In this document: positions 1 to 8,737 of the stretch, piece after piece
Layout of the letters: the number at the start of each line of letters is the position of its first letter
Numbering within the stretch: the stretch's first letter is position 1
Assembly: GCF_050574275.1 (NCBI RefSeq)
Contig: NZ_CP192260.1
Span: 2,232,001-2,296,000 of the forward strand
Direction: 5' to 3'
Source of the DNA: Virgibacillus_F flavescens
Lineage (GTDB): Bacteria; Bacillota; Bacilli; Bacillales; Amphibacillaceae
Length of the DNA: 64,000 nt
The notes under the pieces: generated by a model
Database searches by the model: none
Seen by the model: the letters and a program-made list of their open reading frames with translations, nothing else
What the model was told of the DNA's origin: nothing
Program-made: the position numbers and the translations under genes

Positions 1-2
1 AT

Positions 3-518
3 AATGGTGCACATATCGGCGGATTGATTACGGGATTTATTGCATCTGTTATCGTATCTTTACCGAAAAAAAAGAAGGTAACGTATCAGGTTCTTGCTTT
101 TATTATTTATCTAGTAATCGCGAGTTGCTTACTGATTTATGGCGTACATCAAACAGCAACAAGTGCAATTTATCAGCTAGAGATAATTGAAGAATTGCTG
201 GAGGATAAAAAATATGCGGAAGTGGTCACACACGCCACAAAGGGGTTAGATAACCCGGACAATCATACGCAAGCTCTATTGTTTCAACGATCTTACGCTT
301 ATATAGAACTTGGAGACACAAGTTTAGCTATTGAGGATCTTGAAAAAATCACAAAAAGTGATAATGAAATGCCTGAAGTTTACTATAACCTGGCGCTATT
401 GTATGAACAGAAAGGAGAAGCAAGTAAAGCTTCTCGTGCTGCTGAGGAAGCCTATAAGTTAAAACCAGACGATAAGGCATATACTAATTTATTCAAGCGG
501 CTAACTGGTAAAGAGTAA
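3..518 (+). CDS. gluP: Rhomboid intramembrane protease GluP (YqgP), C-terminal part with TPR repeats
   Basis: This is the 3' end of a gene that starts before the window. The reading frame is open from base 3 and begins NGAHIGG, which matches the rhomboid motif holding the catalytic histidine in a late transmembrane helix. The serine half of the dyad is upstream and not visible. One more membrane segment follows (VLAFIIYLVIASCLLIYGV), then a soluble tail of about 110 residues with helical pairs typical of tetratricopeptide repeats (LFQRSYAYIELGDTSLAIED; YYNLALLYEQKGEASKA). The TPR tail and the yqgQ-glcK neighbourhood match B. subtilis GluP, a membrane protease implicated in membrane protein turnover. 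A terminator hairpin begins right after the stop. Confidence 0.9.
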   Translation, partial: NGAHIGGLITGFIASVIVSLPKKKKVTYQVLAFIIYLVIASCLLIYGVHQTATSAIYQLEIIEELLEDKKYAEVVTHATKGLDNPDNHTQALLFQRSYAYIELGDTSLAIEDLEKITKSDNEMPEVYYNLALLYEQKGEASKASRAAEEAYKLKPDDKAYTNLFKRLTGKE

Positions 519-553
519 ACTCCTTGGACGATAATTCGTCGAAGGAGTTTTTT
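519..553 (+). terminator. Rho-independent terminator after gluP
   Basis: Thirteen-base arms with one mismatch (ACTCCTTGGACGA / TCGTCGAAGGAGT) around a TAAT loop are followed by a run of five T. The T run overlaps the stop codon of the convergent minus-strand gene. Confidence 0.85.
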
Positions 554-1400
554 AAGGATATTGTTGGATAAGCCTTTCTTTTTTCCCGTTTATTTCGAAT
601 AAAATGTACAGCAGCTTCTTTTCTTTTTCGAACAGAATTAACGGAACATAACTGCGTACTTGTTTTTCCTCATATGTAACTGGAACAATATAATTTTTAT
701 ATAACCCCTCCCACAATTGGCCGATGATTTGTTTGGTTTGTTTATTTGAAGTACCAGGTAATTTTTCCGTATTGTATTTAATTAACCCAGTTAACGGTAC
801 TATGAGGTAATCCTCTTTATTAATTTGAAAGTGGTTTAATATTTCATCCCAATGATAGTTCAGTTTTTGATTAACCTCACCTGTCAAACTAATTTTCCAA
901 ATAATCTCCTGTTCTGTACCAGGGTTTTTAAAAGAATGAAATCCAGAGCTATCTTTGACCACAAATAACTCATCATAACTCATTTTCTGGATACTTTTGA
1001 TTGTTTGATCAGGATAATGGATTTCCCCGTGATGATAGGAAATCGCCTGAGAATAACTTGGGGCATTCGCTGGAACCATTTTACTTAATTTAATAGCATT
1101 TTCATCTTCCCGCCATTTAGTTGATGCTCCTATTAATTTACCATTATTAAATAGTAACGATACGTCCTGCCTTAAATATAACTTCTTATCACTTTTCGAC
1201 TGGGAGTTCCAATCAATAGAATAGTTCATCCCAGAATTCGGTTTATTGAAATCAAGATTTGTCTGAGCTTCAGTTAACTGTGTTTGTTCATCTATTGGAA
1301 AAAAGCTGATACTGGGAATCGTGTTAATTTTTGCCTGATATAAGAAGAACAGAATGATGCTTAATATGGAGAGAATAACAGCAACGGTAAGTTTTTTCAT
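552..1400 (-). CDS. Membrane-anchored protein of unknown function
   Basis: I do not recognise this 282-residue protein. It begins MKKLTVAVILSILSIILFFLY, a single N-terminal membrane anchor or uncleaved signal without a lipobox cysteine. The remaining ~255 residues are hydrophilic and beta-rich, with no obvious catalytic motif, so an extracytoplasmic anchored domain is likely. The start has a purine-rich site (AAAAAGGATG, minus strand) about 7 bases upstream. It is transcribed against gluP and diverges from the germination gene. Nothing at this place in the B. subtilis order corresponds to it as far as I know. Confidence 0.7.
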   Translation of the reverse strand: MKKLTVAVILSILSIILFFLYQAKINTIPSISFFPIDEQTQLTEAQTNLDFNKPNSGMNYSIDWNSQSKSDKKLYLRQDVSLLFNNGKLIGASTKWREDENAIKLSKMVPANAPSYSQAISYHHGEIHYPDQTIKSIQKMSYDELFVVKDSSGFHSFKNPGTEQEIIWKISLTGEVNQKLNYHWDEILNHFQINKEDYLIVPLTGLIKYNTEKLPGTSNKQTKQIIGQLWEGLYKNYIVPVTYEEKQVRSYVPLILFEKEKKLLYILFEINGKKERLIQQYP

Positions 1401-1464
1401 GCTTTCATCCTTTTTTAAAGAGAGTTTGTCTTATTAAGGTTTATGAGCTGCTAAAAGTAAATAT

Positions 1465-1493
1465 GCATAGGAAAGATTTATATGAACAAGATA
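1465..1493 (+). promoter_or_regulatory. Candidate sigma-G (forespore) promoter before the SpoVAF-like gene
   Basis: GCATA at 1465-1469 and CAAGATA at 1487-1493 are separated by 17 bases. They fit the loose sigma-G pattern (GHATR, 17-18 bases, CANNNTA), and forespore expression would suit a germination protein. This is pattern matching on short degenerate motifs, so confidence is modest. Confidence 0.4.
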
Positions 1494-1530
1494 AAAGAAA
1501 TAAGTTCTAATAAAAATTTGGGGTGCAGCA

Positions 1531-2988
1531 ATGGAAACTAAAAAACAACCTCTCTTTCCTACCTATCAGGAGAACGTAGATTACCTTCATCAACATTTAG
1601 GGGTGGATGAAAGTTTTGATGTTATCCATTTAAATTTAGAGTACGCTGGACGCAAGATGTCGCTGTTCTTAATAGATGGATTTGCTAAAGACAAAATATT
1701 ACATTACATCATGAAGTTATTTTCCAGACTTGAAGCTAAAGATTTAGAACCGGATCCATTAAACAAGTTACTAAAAACGTATATTCCTTACATAGAACTT
1801 GGTCACAATAAAGATTTAAATAAAACGATTGAATTAGTTTTAGGTGGTCCTACTGCATTAGTAGTAGAAGGTATCGATGAAGTTATTATGATTGATGCAC
1901 GTACGTATCCAGTTAGAGCCCCCGCTGAACCAGATTTAGAGCGGGTAGTAAGAGGTTCTCGTGACGGATACGTAGAAACTATTATATTCAATACAGCCTT
2001 AACTCGACGCAGAGTTCGTGATAAGTCTTTACGAATGGAATATTTACAAATTGGCAGAAGGTCGAAAACGGACATTGCCTTGTGTTATATCAGTGATATT
2101 GCCGATTTGAAACGGGTAAAAAAGTTAAGGGAATCATTGAGCATGATTGATACGGACGGGTTACCTATGGCAGAAAAGTCAATAGAAGAGTTTCTTAGTG
2201 GACGTCACTGGAATCCATACCCAACTGTTCGATATACCGAAAGACCTGATACCGCAGCCGCGCATCTATTCGAAGGACATATATTAATTATCATTGATGG
2301 TTCGCCAAGTGTGATGATTACACCCGCCACATATTGGCACCATTTGCAGCATGCTGAAGAATATAGACAAAAACCTCTAGTTGGAGCCTATTTAAGGTTG
2401 GTTCGTTTTATAGCCGTAATGGCATCGTTAATTATCCTGCCTCTTTATTATATATTTTCTACAGATCCATCGTTGTTACCCGGTAACCTGGACTTTATTG
2501 GTCCAGCAGAAAAAGGTGAACTGCCATTATTCATCCAATTTCTAATTGCAGAAATAGGAGTTGATATGCTGCGAATGGCGTCCATTCATGTTCCCTCATC
2601 ACTTGGGACAGCGCTTGGACTTGTGGCTGCAATATTAATGGGGCAGGTGGCAGTGGAAGTTGGAGTATTTTCAAATGAGGTCGTATTGTATATAGCAATT
2701 GCTGTAATAGGCACATATACTACTCCCAGTTATGAACTGAGTATGGCAAATCGGTTAGTCCGTATGCTTCTGTTAGTTGTAACGGCGGCTTTTGGTGTTA
2801 TAGGTTATGTAATTGGTATTACAATTTGGATTTTACATCTCGTTCGCACAAAATCATATGATATTGCATACTTTTGGCCATTTTTACCTTTCTCCTATCG
2901 AGCATTTCGTGATATTTTAATCCGAACACCAATTCCATTAAAAAATAGAAGACCTACATTCCTTAACCCTCAAGACCCGGATAAGTAA
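1531..2988 (+). CDS. Spore germination protein, GerA/SpoVAF family
   Basis: A 485-residue member of the GerA A-subunit family that looks closest to SpoVAF. The cytoplasmic N-terminal half carries EPDLERVVRGSRDGYVET, a family hallmark. The C-terminal half holds about five membrane helices (from about residue 290), including LIIDGSPSVMITPATYW just before the first. In B. subtilis SpoVAF is encoded at the end of the spoVA operon and acts with FigP (YqhR) as an ion channel that amplifies germination; a FigP homologue lies at 25174-25701 here. In this window the gene stands alone between an unknown membrane protein and yqgQ. RBS GGGGTG is weak. Whether it is the sole SpoVAF or an extra paralogue cannot be told from the window. 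Confidence 0.85.
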   Translation: METKKQPLFPTYQENVDYLHQHLGVDESFDVIHLNLEYAGRKMSLFLIDGFAKDKILHYIMKLFSRLEAKDLEPDPLNKLLKTYIPYIELGHNKDLNKTIELVLGGPTALVVEGIDEVIMIDARTYPVRAPAEPDLERVVRGSRDGYVETIIFNTALTRRRVRDKSLRMEYLQIGRRSKTDIALCYISDIADLKRVKKLRESLSMIDTDGLPMAEKSIEEFLSGRHWNPYPTVRYTERPDTAAAHLFEGHILIIIDGSPSVMITPATYWHHLQHAEEYRQKPLVGAYLRLVRFIAVMASLIILPLYYIFSTDPSLLPGNLDFIGPAEKGELPLFIQFLIAEIGVDMLRMASIHVPSSLGTALGLVAAILMGQVAVEVGVFSNEVVLYIAIAVIGTYTTPSYELSMANRLVRMLLLVVTAAFGVIGYVIGITIWILHLVRTKSYDIAYFWPFLPFSYRAFRDILIRTPIPLKNRRPTFLNPQDPDK

Positions 2989-3000
2989 GATTACCAGGTG

Positions 3001-3028
3001 TTGAGGTATTTTGGTTTCATGGTATAAT
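3001..3028 (+). promoter_or_regulatory. Sigma-A promoter for yqgQ-glcK
   Basis: TTGAGG at 3001-3006 and TATAAT at 3023-3028 are separated by 16 bases, with an extended -10 TG (TGGTATAAT). It lies 54 bases before yqgQ. Confidence 0.7.
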
Positions 3029-3081
3029 ACAAAGGTTATAGTTGCAAAAATAAAAAATATATTAAATCTATGGTGATATAT

Positions 3082-3276
3082 ATGAAAACTGTTTATGATG
3101 TAAGACAATTACTTAAGCGATTTGGAACGTTTATTTACATTGGAGATCGGTTATCTGATCTTGATTTAATGCGTGATGAAGTAAAGGAACTTTACCAGAA
3201 TAAATTTATTACTGTACATGAATACCAGATGGCTACTTTAGTTCTGAAGCAGGAAGCAAGAAAAATACAGAAATAA
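3082..3276 (+). CDS. yqgQ: YqgQ family small protein (DUF910)
   Basis: A 64-residue protein (MKTVYDVRQLLKRFG...) matching YqgQ, a small helical protein of unknown function always found before glucokinase in Bacillus. I chose ATG 3082 over ATG 3070 because a GGTGAT site precedes it and the family starts at this point. It is probably co-transcribed with glcK, 17 bases downstream, from the promoter at 3001-3028. Confidence 0.85.
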   Translation: MKTVYDVRQLLKRFGTFIYIGDRLSDLDLMRDEVKELYQNKFITVHEYQMATLVLKQEARKIQK

Positions 3277-3293
3277 AAGGGTGATTAAGAGTA

Positions 3294-4265
3294 ATGGAAA
3301 ATGTTTTAATCGGTGTAGATATTGGTGGTACAACTATTAAAATTGGTTTTATAACAACCGAGGGATCAATTATTGAAAAATATGAAATACCAACCGACAC
3401 CACGCGAAACGGCGTTCAGATTATTCCGGATATCGCAAATTCAATAAATGAAAAAATTAACCTACTTGAAATTAATAAAGATAGTATTCAGGGAATCGGT
3501 GCTGGTGCACCAGGTTTTATAGTTGGCGAATCAGGAATTGTTGAAGAGGGCGTTAATATTGGCTGGAAAAAGGTATTTCTAGGCAAGGAACTAAGCGAGC
3601 AGGCTCAATTACCGGTTTTTGTTGAAAATGATGCAAACTTAGCTGCGCTTGGTGAAAACTGGATGGGATCAGGCAATAAAGCAGATAATTTCGTTGCAGT
3701 AACACTTGGCACTGGTGTCGGCGGTGGCATTATAGCAAATGGACAATTAATAAGCGGGGTAAATGGGACTGCCGGCGAGATTGGTCATATTACAGTAGAT
3801 AAGAATGGCCACAACTGCAATTGTGGGAAAAATGGCTGTTTGGAAACGGTTGCATCCGCGACTGGTATAGCAAGGCAGGCTATGAAAATAATCGAGCAGA
3901 AACCCTTGAGTAATCTAGCTGGCCACTTTAAAGAATTTGGTACTGTTACATCAAAAGATGTATTTGACTTAGCGCAAGAGGGCGATGAGGACTGTATCCA
4001 AATTATTACTAGAACGGGTGATGTTCTTGGTATTGTTCTATCCAATATTGCGACTATCATAAATCCATCTAAAATAGTCATTGGGGGTGGAGTATCTAAA
4101 GCAGGTAAGCCTTTATTGGATGCGATTAAGCATTCTTTCCGTGAATATGCTTTAAAAAGACTAAATGATGTCTGTACGATAGATACTGCTCAGTTAGGAA
4201 ATGATGCAGGAATTTATGGGGCAGCGTATCTAGTTCTACAGAAAATAAACAATAAATCTAATTAA
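3294..4265 (+). CDS. glcK: Glucokinase, ROK family
   Basis: A 323-residue ROK-family sugar kinase that phosphorylates glucose with ATP in the cytoplasm. Visible motifs in order are the phosphate-binding DIGGTTIKIG near the N-terminus, the catalytic region VENDANLAALGE (about residues 110-121), GTGVGGGI, and the ROK zinc motif GHNCNCGKNGCLE (about 175-190). Length equals that of Bacillus GlcK. It follows yqgQ by 17 bases with RBS AAGGGTG, and the next gene encodes an LtaS-type enzyme, the same order as in B. subtilis. Confidence 0.95.
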   Translation: MENVLIGVDIGGTTIKIGFITTEGSIIEKYEIPTDTTRNGVQIIPDIANSINEKINLLEINKDSIQGIGAGAPGFIVGESGIVEEGVNIGWKKVFLGKELSEQAQLPVFVENDANLAALGENWMGSGNKADNFVAVTLGTGVGGGIIANGQLISGVNGTAGEIGHITVDKNGHNCNCGKNGCLETVASATGIARQAMKIIEQKPLSNLAGHFKEFGTVTSKDVFDLAQEGDEDCIQIITRTGDVLGIVLSNIATIINPSKIVIGGGVSKAGKPLLDAIKHSFREYALKRLNDVCTIDTAQLGNDAGIYGAAYLVLQKINNKSN

Positions 4266-4422
4266 CTACTAAAATATAAATTAAGTGAAACTTTTTCTTT
4301 TTAATTTCGTCATATAGTGTAGATGTAAATAATATAAATGGTTTGTAAATTTTAGATTGGGGAATTTACAAAAGTTATAAAATGTTTTTCAACAGAAAGT
4401 GTTTTTGTAGGAGGAAACAGTA

Positions 4423-6330
4423 ATGAATATAAAACAAACTAAAATTCCATTATATATAATTGCTGCACTGTTATTTGGGTTGAAAACGTATATTGTCTAC
4501 CGATTTTTCTTTAATATTGATTTAGAAAATTCAATGCAGGAACTTATTTTGTTGATCAATCCGTTTGTATCAGCATTTTTAGTATTTGCTGTAAGTGTAT
4601 GGTTTAAGAAAGAACAGCGACAAATGAAGTTTATAAGGTATACTGCTTTATTGGGCACGATGATAATTTTCCTGAATCTTGTATTTTACCGTTCATTTAC
4701 AGATTTCATTACGATACCCCAGTTATTTCAAGCGAGTAATGCGGGAGATTTAGGTAGCAGTATTTTATCGTTGATTGAATTTTATGATGTATTAATATTT
4801 CTAGATGTTGCACTGATTTGGTATCTGAGTAAAAAGAAATCCGTTTCGTTGAAAGTGAACTATCTGAAAAGAGGTAAAGTTTTCGCTCTTGCCATGTCAT
4901 TAATGCTATTGGCAGGAAACTTTTTTCTAGCTGAGATGGAACGACCTCAACTATTCACACGTGCTTTTGACCGGGAGTATTTAGTTAAAAATATAGGTTT
5001 GTTCAACTATCATATTTATGATTTGGCAGTTCACTCAAAAGTAAAAACACAAAGGGTCTTTGCTGATGGCAATGAATTGCCGGAAATTAAAGATTATATA
5101 AAAGCAGAGGTCAAAAGTAACGAGAAGTCTGAAATGTTTGGAGCTGCAAAGGGAAAAAACGTAATTTTTATTTCTGCTGAATCAGTTCAAAATTTCGTCA
5201 TCAACAATGAAGTGAATGGAGAAGAGATTACTCCTTTTTTAAACAGCTTGACTGAAGATGAAGACACTTATTATTTTAATAACTTCTATCATCAGACAGA
5301 GCAGGGGAAGACATCTGACTCTGAGTTTCTAATGGAAAATTCATTATATCCGTTACCACGCGGAGCTGTGTTTTTCACGCATGGACAAAATGAATATCGA
5401 GCTTTGCCTGAGTTAGTAAAAGAGGAAGGTTATAATTCCAGTGTGTTTCATTCAAATGACAAAAGTTTCTGGAATCGTGATCAAATGTACGATAGCTTGG
5501 GTTATGATCATTTTTATGGTGAAGAAGCCTATGAAGTTACGGAAGAAAATTCAATTGGCTGGGGTTTAAAGGATAAACCATTCTTTGAGCAATCGATTAA
5601 GTATCTGCAAACAATCGAGCAACCCTTCTATACTAAGTTTATTACACTCACCAATCATTTTCCATTTCATTTAAGTGAAGAAGACAGTTCAATTGAACCA
5701 TATAATTCGGGTTCAAGCACGTTAAATAATTACTTCCCAACAGTTCGTTATACAGATGAAGCGATAGAACAATTTTTCCAGCAGTTAAAAGATGCTGGAT
5801 TGTATGAGGATTCTATTATTGTTATCATGGGCGACCATTATGGAATAAGTGAAAGCCATAATAAAGCAATGAGTCAATATCTTGGAAAAGAAGAGATTAC
5901 TCCTTATGATCATGTTCAGTTGCAACGTGTGCCGTTCTTTGTTCATATACCAGGTGATGGAAATGGTAAGGTGATGTCAGAGGTTTCTGGTCAAATTGAT
6001 ATTAAACCAACACTATTGAATTTGTTAGGAATTAAAGCAGAAGACGATATTCAATTTGGAAATCGATTATTTATAGATGACCGAAAAGGATATATCGCTT
6101 TAAGAAATGGAGACTATATAAGTGAAGATTATGTCTCTACAAGCGGTATTTGTTATGATAGAGAAACAGGTGAACCTTTAAATAAAGAAGAAGAGGAAGG
6201 CAGCTCATCTGCAGAGACTGAAAATCCTTGTTCCGATTTAAAAAGCAAAGTAGAAAAAGAACTTAGTTATTCAGATGAATTAATTTATGGAGATCTCTTC
6301 AGATTTATTAATTTTGAAAAAAAGAATTAA
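4423..6330 (+). CDS. yqgS: Lipoteichoic acid synthase family protein (YqgS/LtaS type)
   Basis: A 635-residue membrane enzyme of the LtaS family, which polymerises glycerol phosphate from phosphatidylglycerol onto a glycolipid anchor. About five N-terminal membrane helices (residues 8-170) precede an extracellular sulfatase-like domain. Key residues are visible: Glu253 (SAESVQNF), the catalytic threonine Thr297 in EQGKTSDSE, the FWNRD stretch, and the metal-binding GDHYG. It ends in an acidic, low-complexity tail. Position after glcK matches yqgS, one of the several B. subtilis LtaS paralogues. RBS GGAGGAAAC is strong and a terminator follows directly. Confidence 0.93.
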   Translation: MNIKQTKIPLYIIAALLFGLKTYIVYRFFFNIDLENSMQELILLINPFVSAFLVFAVSVWFKKEQRQMKFIRYTALLGTMIIFLNLVFYRSFTDFITIPQLFQASNAGDLGSSILSLIEFYDVLIFLDVALIWYLSKKKSVSLKVNYLKRGKVFALAMSLMLLAGNFFLAEMERPQLFTRAFDREYLVKNIGLFNYHIYDLAVHSKVKTQRVFADGNELPEIKDYIKAEVKSNEKSEMFGAAKGKNVIFISAESVQNFVINNEVNGEEITPFLNSLTEDEDTYYFNNFYHQTEQGKTSDSEFLMENSLYPLPRGAVFFTHGQNEYRALPELVKEEGYNSSVFHSNDKSFWNRDQMYDSLGYDHFYGEEAYEVTEENSIGWGLKDKPFFEQSIKYLQTIEQPFYTKFITLTNHFPFHLSEEDSSIEPYNSGSSTLNNYFPTVRYTDEAIEQFFQQLKDAGLYEDSIIVIMGDHYGISESHNKAMSQYLGKEEITPYDHVQLQRVPFFVHIPGDGNGKVMSEVSGQIDIKPTLLNLLGIKAEDDIQFGNRLFIDDRKGYIALRNGDYISEDYVSTSGICYDRETGEPLNKEEEEGSSSAETENPCSDLKSKVEKELSYSDELIYGDLFRFINFEKKN

Positions 6331-6341
6331 ATAGTTGAACT

Positions 6342-6374
6342 AAAAAGAGCTGATTCAAAAGAATCAGCTCTTTT
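6342..6374 (+). terminator. Rho-independent terminator after yqgS
   Basis: Perfect arms AAAAAGAGCTGATTC / GAATCAGCTCTTTT with an AAAA loop, 11 bases past the stop codon. Confidence 0.85.
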
Positions 6375-6433
6375 ACTACACGTAAGGAAATATAAATGTT
6401 TAGAGGAAATGCACGTATAATTGAAAACACGAG

Positions 6434-6466
6434 AAAATAAAAAGCTAACTTCAAAAGTTAGCTTCA
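6434..6466 (-). terminator. Terminator for the small minus-strand yqgW-like gene
   Basis: On the minus strand AAGCTAACTT-TTGA-AGTTAGCTT is followed by TTTATTTT. It lies 7 bases beyond the stop of the gene at 6473-6637. Confidence 0.8.
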
Positions 6467-6472
6467 TCTAAT

Positions 6473-6637
6473 TTATGAACTTATACTATGAATAATTGTC
6501 ATAACCGAAAAGAAACCGAAAGCCAGAACGGATACTGCTGAGAAACCAAGAGCAAATAAGTTTTTAGCTTTCAATTGTTTGACTGTTGATAATACACTAA
6601 GTATGGTAACGATAAATAATAGAATTCCTAGAGCCAT
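6473..6637 (-). CDS. yqgW: Small membrane protein, DUF2759 (YqgW-like)
   Basis: A 54-residue frame begins MALGILLFIVTILSVL and contains two hydrophobic helices joined by STVKQLKAKN. A near-perfect GGAGGATAAACTAAA ribosome site precedes the ATG. Size, two-helix layout and position just before yqgX match the DUF2759/YqgW family of unknown function. The gene is easily missed because of its length; the strong RBS and dedicated terminator support it. Confidence 0.75.
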   Translation of the reverse strand: MALGILLFIVTILSVLSTVKQLKAKNLFALGFSAVSVLAFGFFSVMTIIHSISS

Positions 6638-6814
6638 TTTAGTTTATCCTCCTTCAAAATTCCGTGCGTTATAATAATTGCTATTGGAATTACGTTTATA
6701 TTATTATGTAACTAAACCTCAACTCTTATTTATTTTATAGCAAATAAGCCTATTTGTCGAGGATTTTTGATGTCATTTTACTAACTTATCAAAGTCGAGG
6801 AAGGATAATTCTAA

Positions 6815-7438
6815 ATGAAAATTGAAAGTATGTCACTTGGTCCACTTGGTACCAATTGTTACATTATTTATAATGGAGAGGACGCTTTAATAATTGATCC
6901 TGGTGGGGATGAAGAAGTTGTAGTTGAGTTTCTGAAGGATAAATCCTGTACCCCTAAAGCCATTTTATTAACACATGCTCATTTTGATCATATTGGTGCA
7001 GTGGATTACTTGAGAAAAGAGTATAACATTGAAGTTTATTTGCACCAGAATGAAAAAGAATGGTTGTCTGAACCAAATCTAAACGGATCCATTTCGTTCA
7101 CTCAAAATCCTATTTCAATAGAGCCGCCTGAAAAGGAGCTATCAGAGGGATACCTGCAGATTGAATCATTTTCTTTTGAAGTACTATTTACACCTGGACA
7201 TTCACCTGGAAGTGTTTGTTTTGTTTTTGAAGATCTCGGTTTTGTTATTGGTGGAGATGTATTGTTCAAGCACGGAGTCGGTCGGACAGATTTGCCTGGA
7301 GGTAGTATGGAAGTATTAATGGAAAGTATAAGTGAAAAACTGTATAAACTAAATGATTCCATGATTGTATACCCTGGACATGGACCATCAACTACTATTA
7401 GTAATGAAAAAAGAGTAAATCCATTTGTAAAAGGATAA
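6815..7438 (+). CDS. yqgX: Metallo-beta-lactamase fold hydrolase YqgX
   Basis: A 207-residue metallo-beta-lactamase fold protein of the glyoxalase II-like type. The zinc-binding THAHFDHIGA motif lies near residue 60, with further ligands in TPGHSPGS (about 128) and VIGGDVLF, and a final PGHGPST. The substrate of the Bacillus protein is not firmly established; hydroxyacylglutathione-like thioester hydrolysis is the family expectation. Start ATG 6815 has RBS GAGGAAGGA upstream. It is a single gene closed by a strong terminator. Confidence 0.9.
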   Translation: MKIESMSLGPLGTNCYIIYNGEDALIIDPGGDEEVVVEFLKDKSCTPKAILLTHAHFDHIGAVDYLRKEYNIEVYLHQNEKEWLSEPNLNGSISFTQNPISIEPPEKELSEGYLQIESFSFEVLFTPGHSPGSVCFVFEDLGFVIGGDVLFKHGVGRTDLPGGSMEVLMESISEKLYKLNDSMIVYPGHGPSTTISNEKRVNPFVKG

Positions 7439-7440
7439 AT

Positions 7441-7483
7441 AAAAAAACCCTGCATTCAACGTATGTAAGCAGGGTTTTTTTAT
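7441..7483 (+). terminator. Rho-independent terminator after yqgX
   Basis: Arms AAAAACCCTGC / GCAGGGTTTTTTT enclose a 15-base loop, directly after the yqgX stop. The A/T flanks would let it work in both directions. Confidence 0.85.
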
Positions 7484-7547
7484 TTTGTCTAACTCTTGCG
7501 CCAAGCGACTAATGGATTACATCGCTAAATGGGCGAGTACGATTTTC

Positions 7548-7790
7548 TTAGTGCCCGAATCCGGGTACTAGTATAAAGTTTGAATACCATGTAAAACCAA
7601 CCATAAATACAGTACAATAAGCTCCGAATAAGTACATATACATGCGCTCAGATAATTTTAAGTAACTTACTGTAAGGAAAAATACCGTTTGAACCAGGAA
7701 TAGTAATGCAGTGTTGTTCATGTCACCAATCACAAACATTACAGTGAAAATCGCTGTCCAAAAGGCAAGCACACGAAACATTCGATCCAT
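7548..7790 (-). CDS. yqgY: Small membrane protein YqgY (DUF2626)
   Basis: An 80-residue protein starting MDRMFRVLAFWTAIFTVMF with two to three hydrophobic helices; the LSERMYMYLFGAY stretch is characteristic of YqgY/DUF2626. Function is unknown. I chose the ATG at 7790 because AAAGGAGGGGAAGGC precedes it on the minus strand and the family begins MDRMFRV; the frame is open further upstream without a ribosome site. It sits between yqgX and the comG operon as in B. subtilis. Confidence 0.85.
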   Translation of the reverse strand: MDRMFRVLAFWTAIFTVMFVIGDMNNTALLFLVQTVFFLTVSYLKLSERMYMYLFGAYCTVFMVGFTWYSNFILVPGFGH

Positions 7791-7914
7791 GCCTTCCCCT
7801 CCTTTAGATATCCTTATCATAGTTATTATAAACGACAATCTAGATATTGTAAATAAAACATATAAAACAAATGCTAATTTGTTAACTCAAGCAGTAATTA
7901 GTCTGACCTTAAAG

Positions 7915-8301
7915 TTACGGTTTATGCAATTGTGTCGGTAAACTTATAAAATCAGTAATTACCAGAAGTTTATTATCAAGCGTATTCACTGAAAATTTCA
8001 CCTTAAATGTGTCAGAGGACTGAAGTTGATACTCAATACTTACTTCTCCATCCGGTAACTTATAGCTTGTAGTGCCGCTTTCCTGATTTAATGTATCTAG
8101 AGCTGCAAGAAATTTTGTATGTCCAATCTGATAAAGTGTATCGATCTTAATTTGTGCTATCTCATTTTTGGTAATGATCATCTCGTTTTTATATATAGCT
8201 ATATTTGTTCCAGTAAATAAAATCAAAAGAGCAGCCACAAATAAAGTGAGTGGAAGGATAAAACCTTGCTCATTATGGATAAAAGTTGAATTTTTTTTCA
8301 T
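7915..8301 (-). CDS. comGG: Competence pseudopilin-like protein ComGG
   Basis: Last gene of the comG operon, 128 residues. The N-terminus HNEQGFILPLTLFVAALLIL resembles a prepilin leader and hydrophobic helix, but the usual glutamate at +5 is absent, as is normal for ComGG. I prefer ATG 8301 to 8313 because GGAGCAGTCT stands 6 bases ahead. It overlaps comGF by 29 bases, implying coupled translation. It is expected to be a minor component of the competence pseudopilus for DNA uptake. The family diverges strongly, so position is a main argument. Confidence 0.8.
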   Translation of the reverse strand: MKKNSTFIHNEQGFILPLTLFVAALLILFTGTNIAIYKNEMIITKNEIAQIKIDTLYQIGHTKFLAALDTLNQESGTTSYKLPDGEVSIEYQLQSSDTFKVKFSVNTLDNKLLVITDFISLPTQLHKP

Positions 8302-8737
8302 AGACTGCTCCATTCAAAGTAGTGATTGTTACTTTTACACCATATGATATTTTTTCAAATGACATGTCACTAACGTTTCGAAGGAAAACCTCGTGTCCAG
8401 CGCCATCAACTTGACGTCGAATTAAGTTTTCATATTTCTGATAGGTAACAGTTGTGTCGTCTGTTGCATCCAACGACAAAGCCTGGTTTTCAATTATGAA
8501 TTCATTTGAGCGTAGTATATCGTCACGCATAAAATGAAAAAATTGATAAAAGGATAAGTCTGTGTAATTAGAAGGGTTGTTTAGTGATTTTGTTACATAT
8601 TCGAGAAAAGGTACAGTAATGAACAAAATAGCGAGTGTGAGAAGCATGGACAGCAAAGTAAATCCTCGTTGATTATTCAGGAAATCCAAACAAGCATGAC
8701 TTCTCTTGTTTTTGTTTAACATTTCTCCAGTTGACAC
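8273..8737 (-). CDS. comGF: Competence pseudopilin ComGF
   Basis: 154 residues with a prepilin-type N-terminus NNQRGFTLLSMLLTLAIL, cleaved by ComC after the glycine. The +5 position is serine rather than glutamate. The remainder is a pilin-like head (SFYQFFHFMRDDIL). The start is uncertain: GTG 8737 has AAAGGA upstream, ATG 8722 has GGAG only two bases away. It overlaps comGE by 65 bases if the upstream start is used and comGG by 29 bases. Confidence 0.85.
   Translation of the reverse strand: MSTGEMLNKNKRSHACLDFLNNQRGFTLLSMLLTLAILFITVPFLEYVTKSLNNPSNYTDLSFYQFFHFMRDDILRSNEFIIENQALSLDATDDTTVTYQKYENLIRRQVDGAGHEVFLRNVSDMSFEKISYGVKVTITTLNGAVYEKKFNFYP

Noticed and set aside
7102..7455. Minus-strand open frame of 117 codons within yqgX
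   Set aside because: Antisense to an intact metallo-beta-lactamase-fold gene and extends into its terminator.
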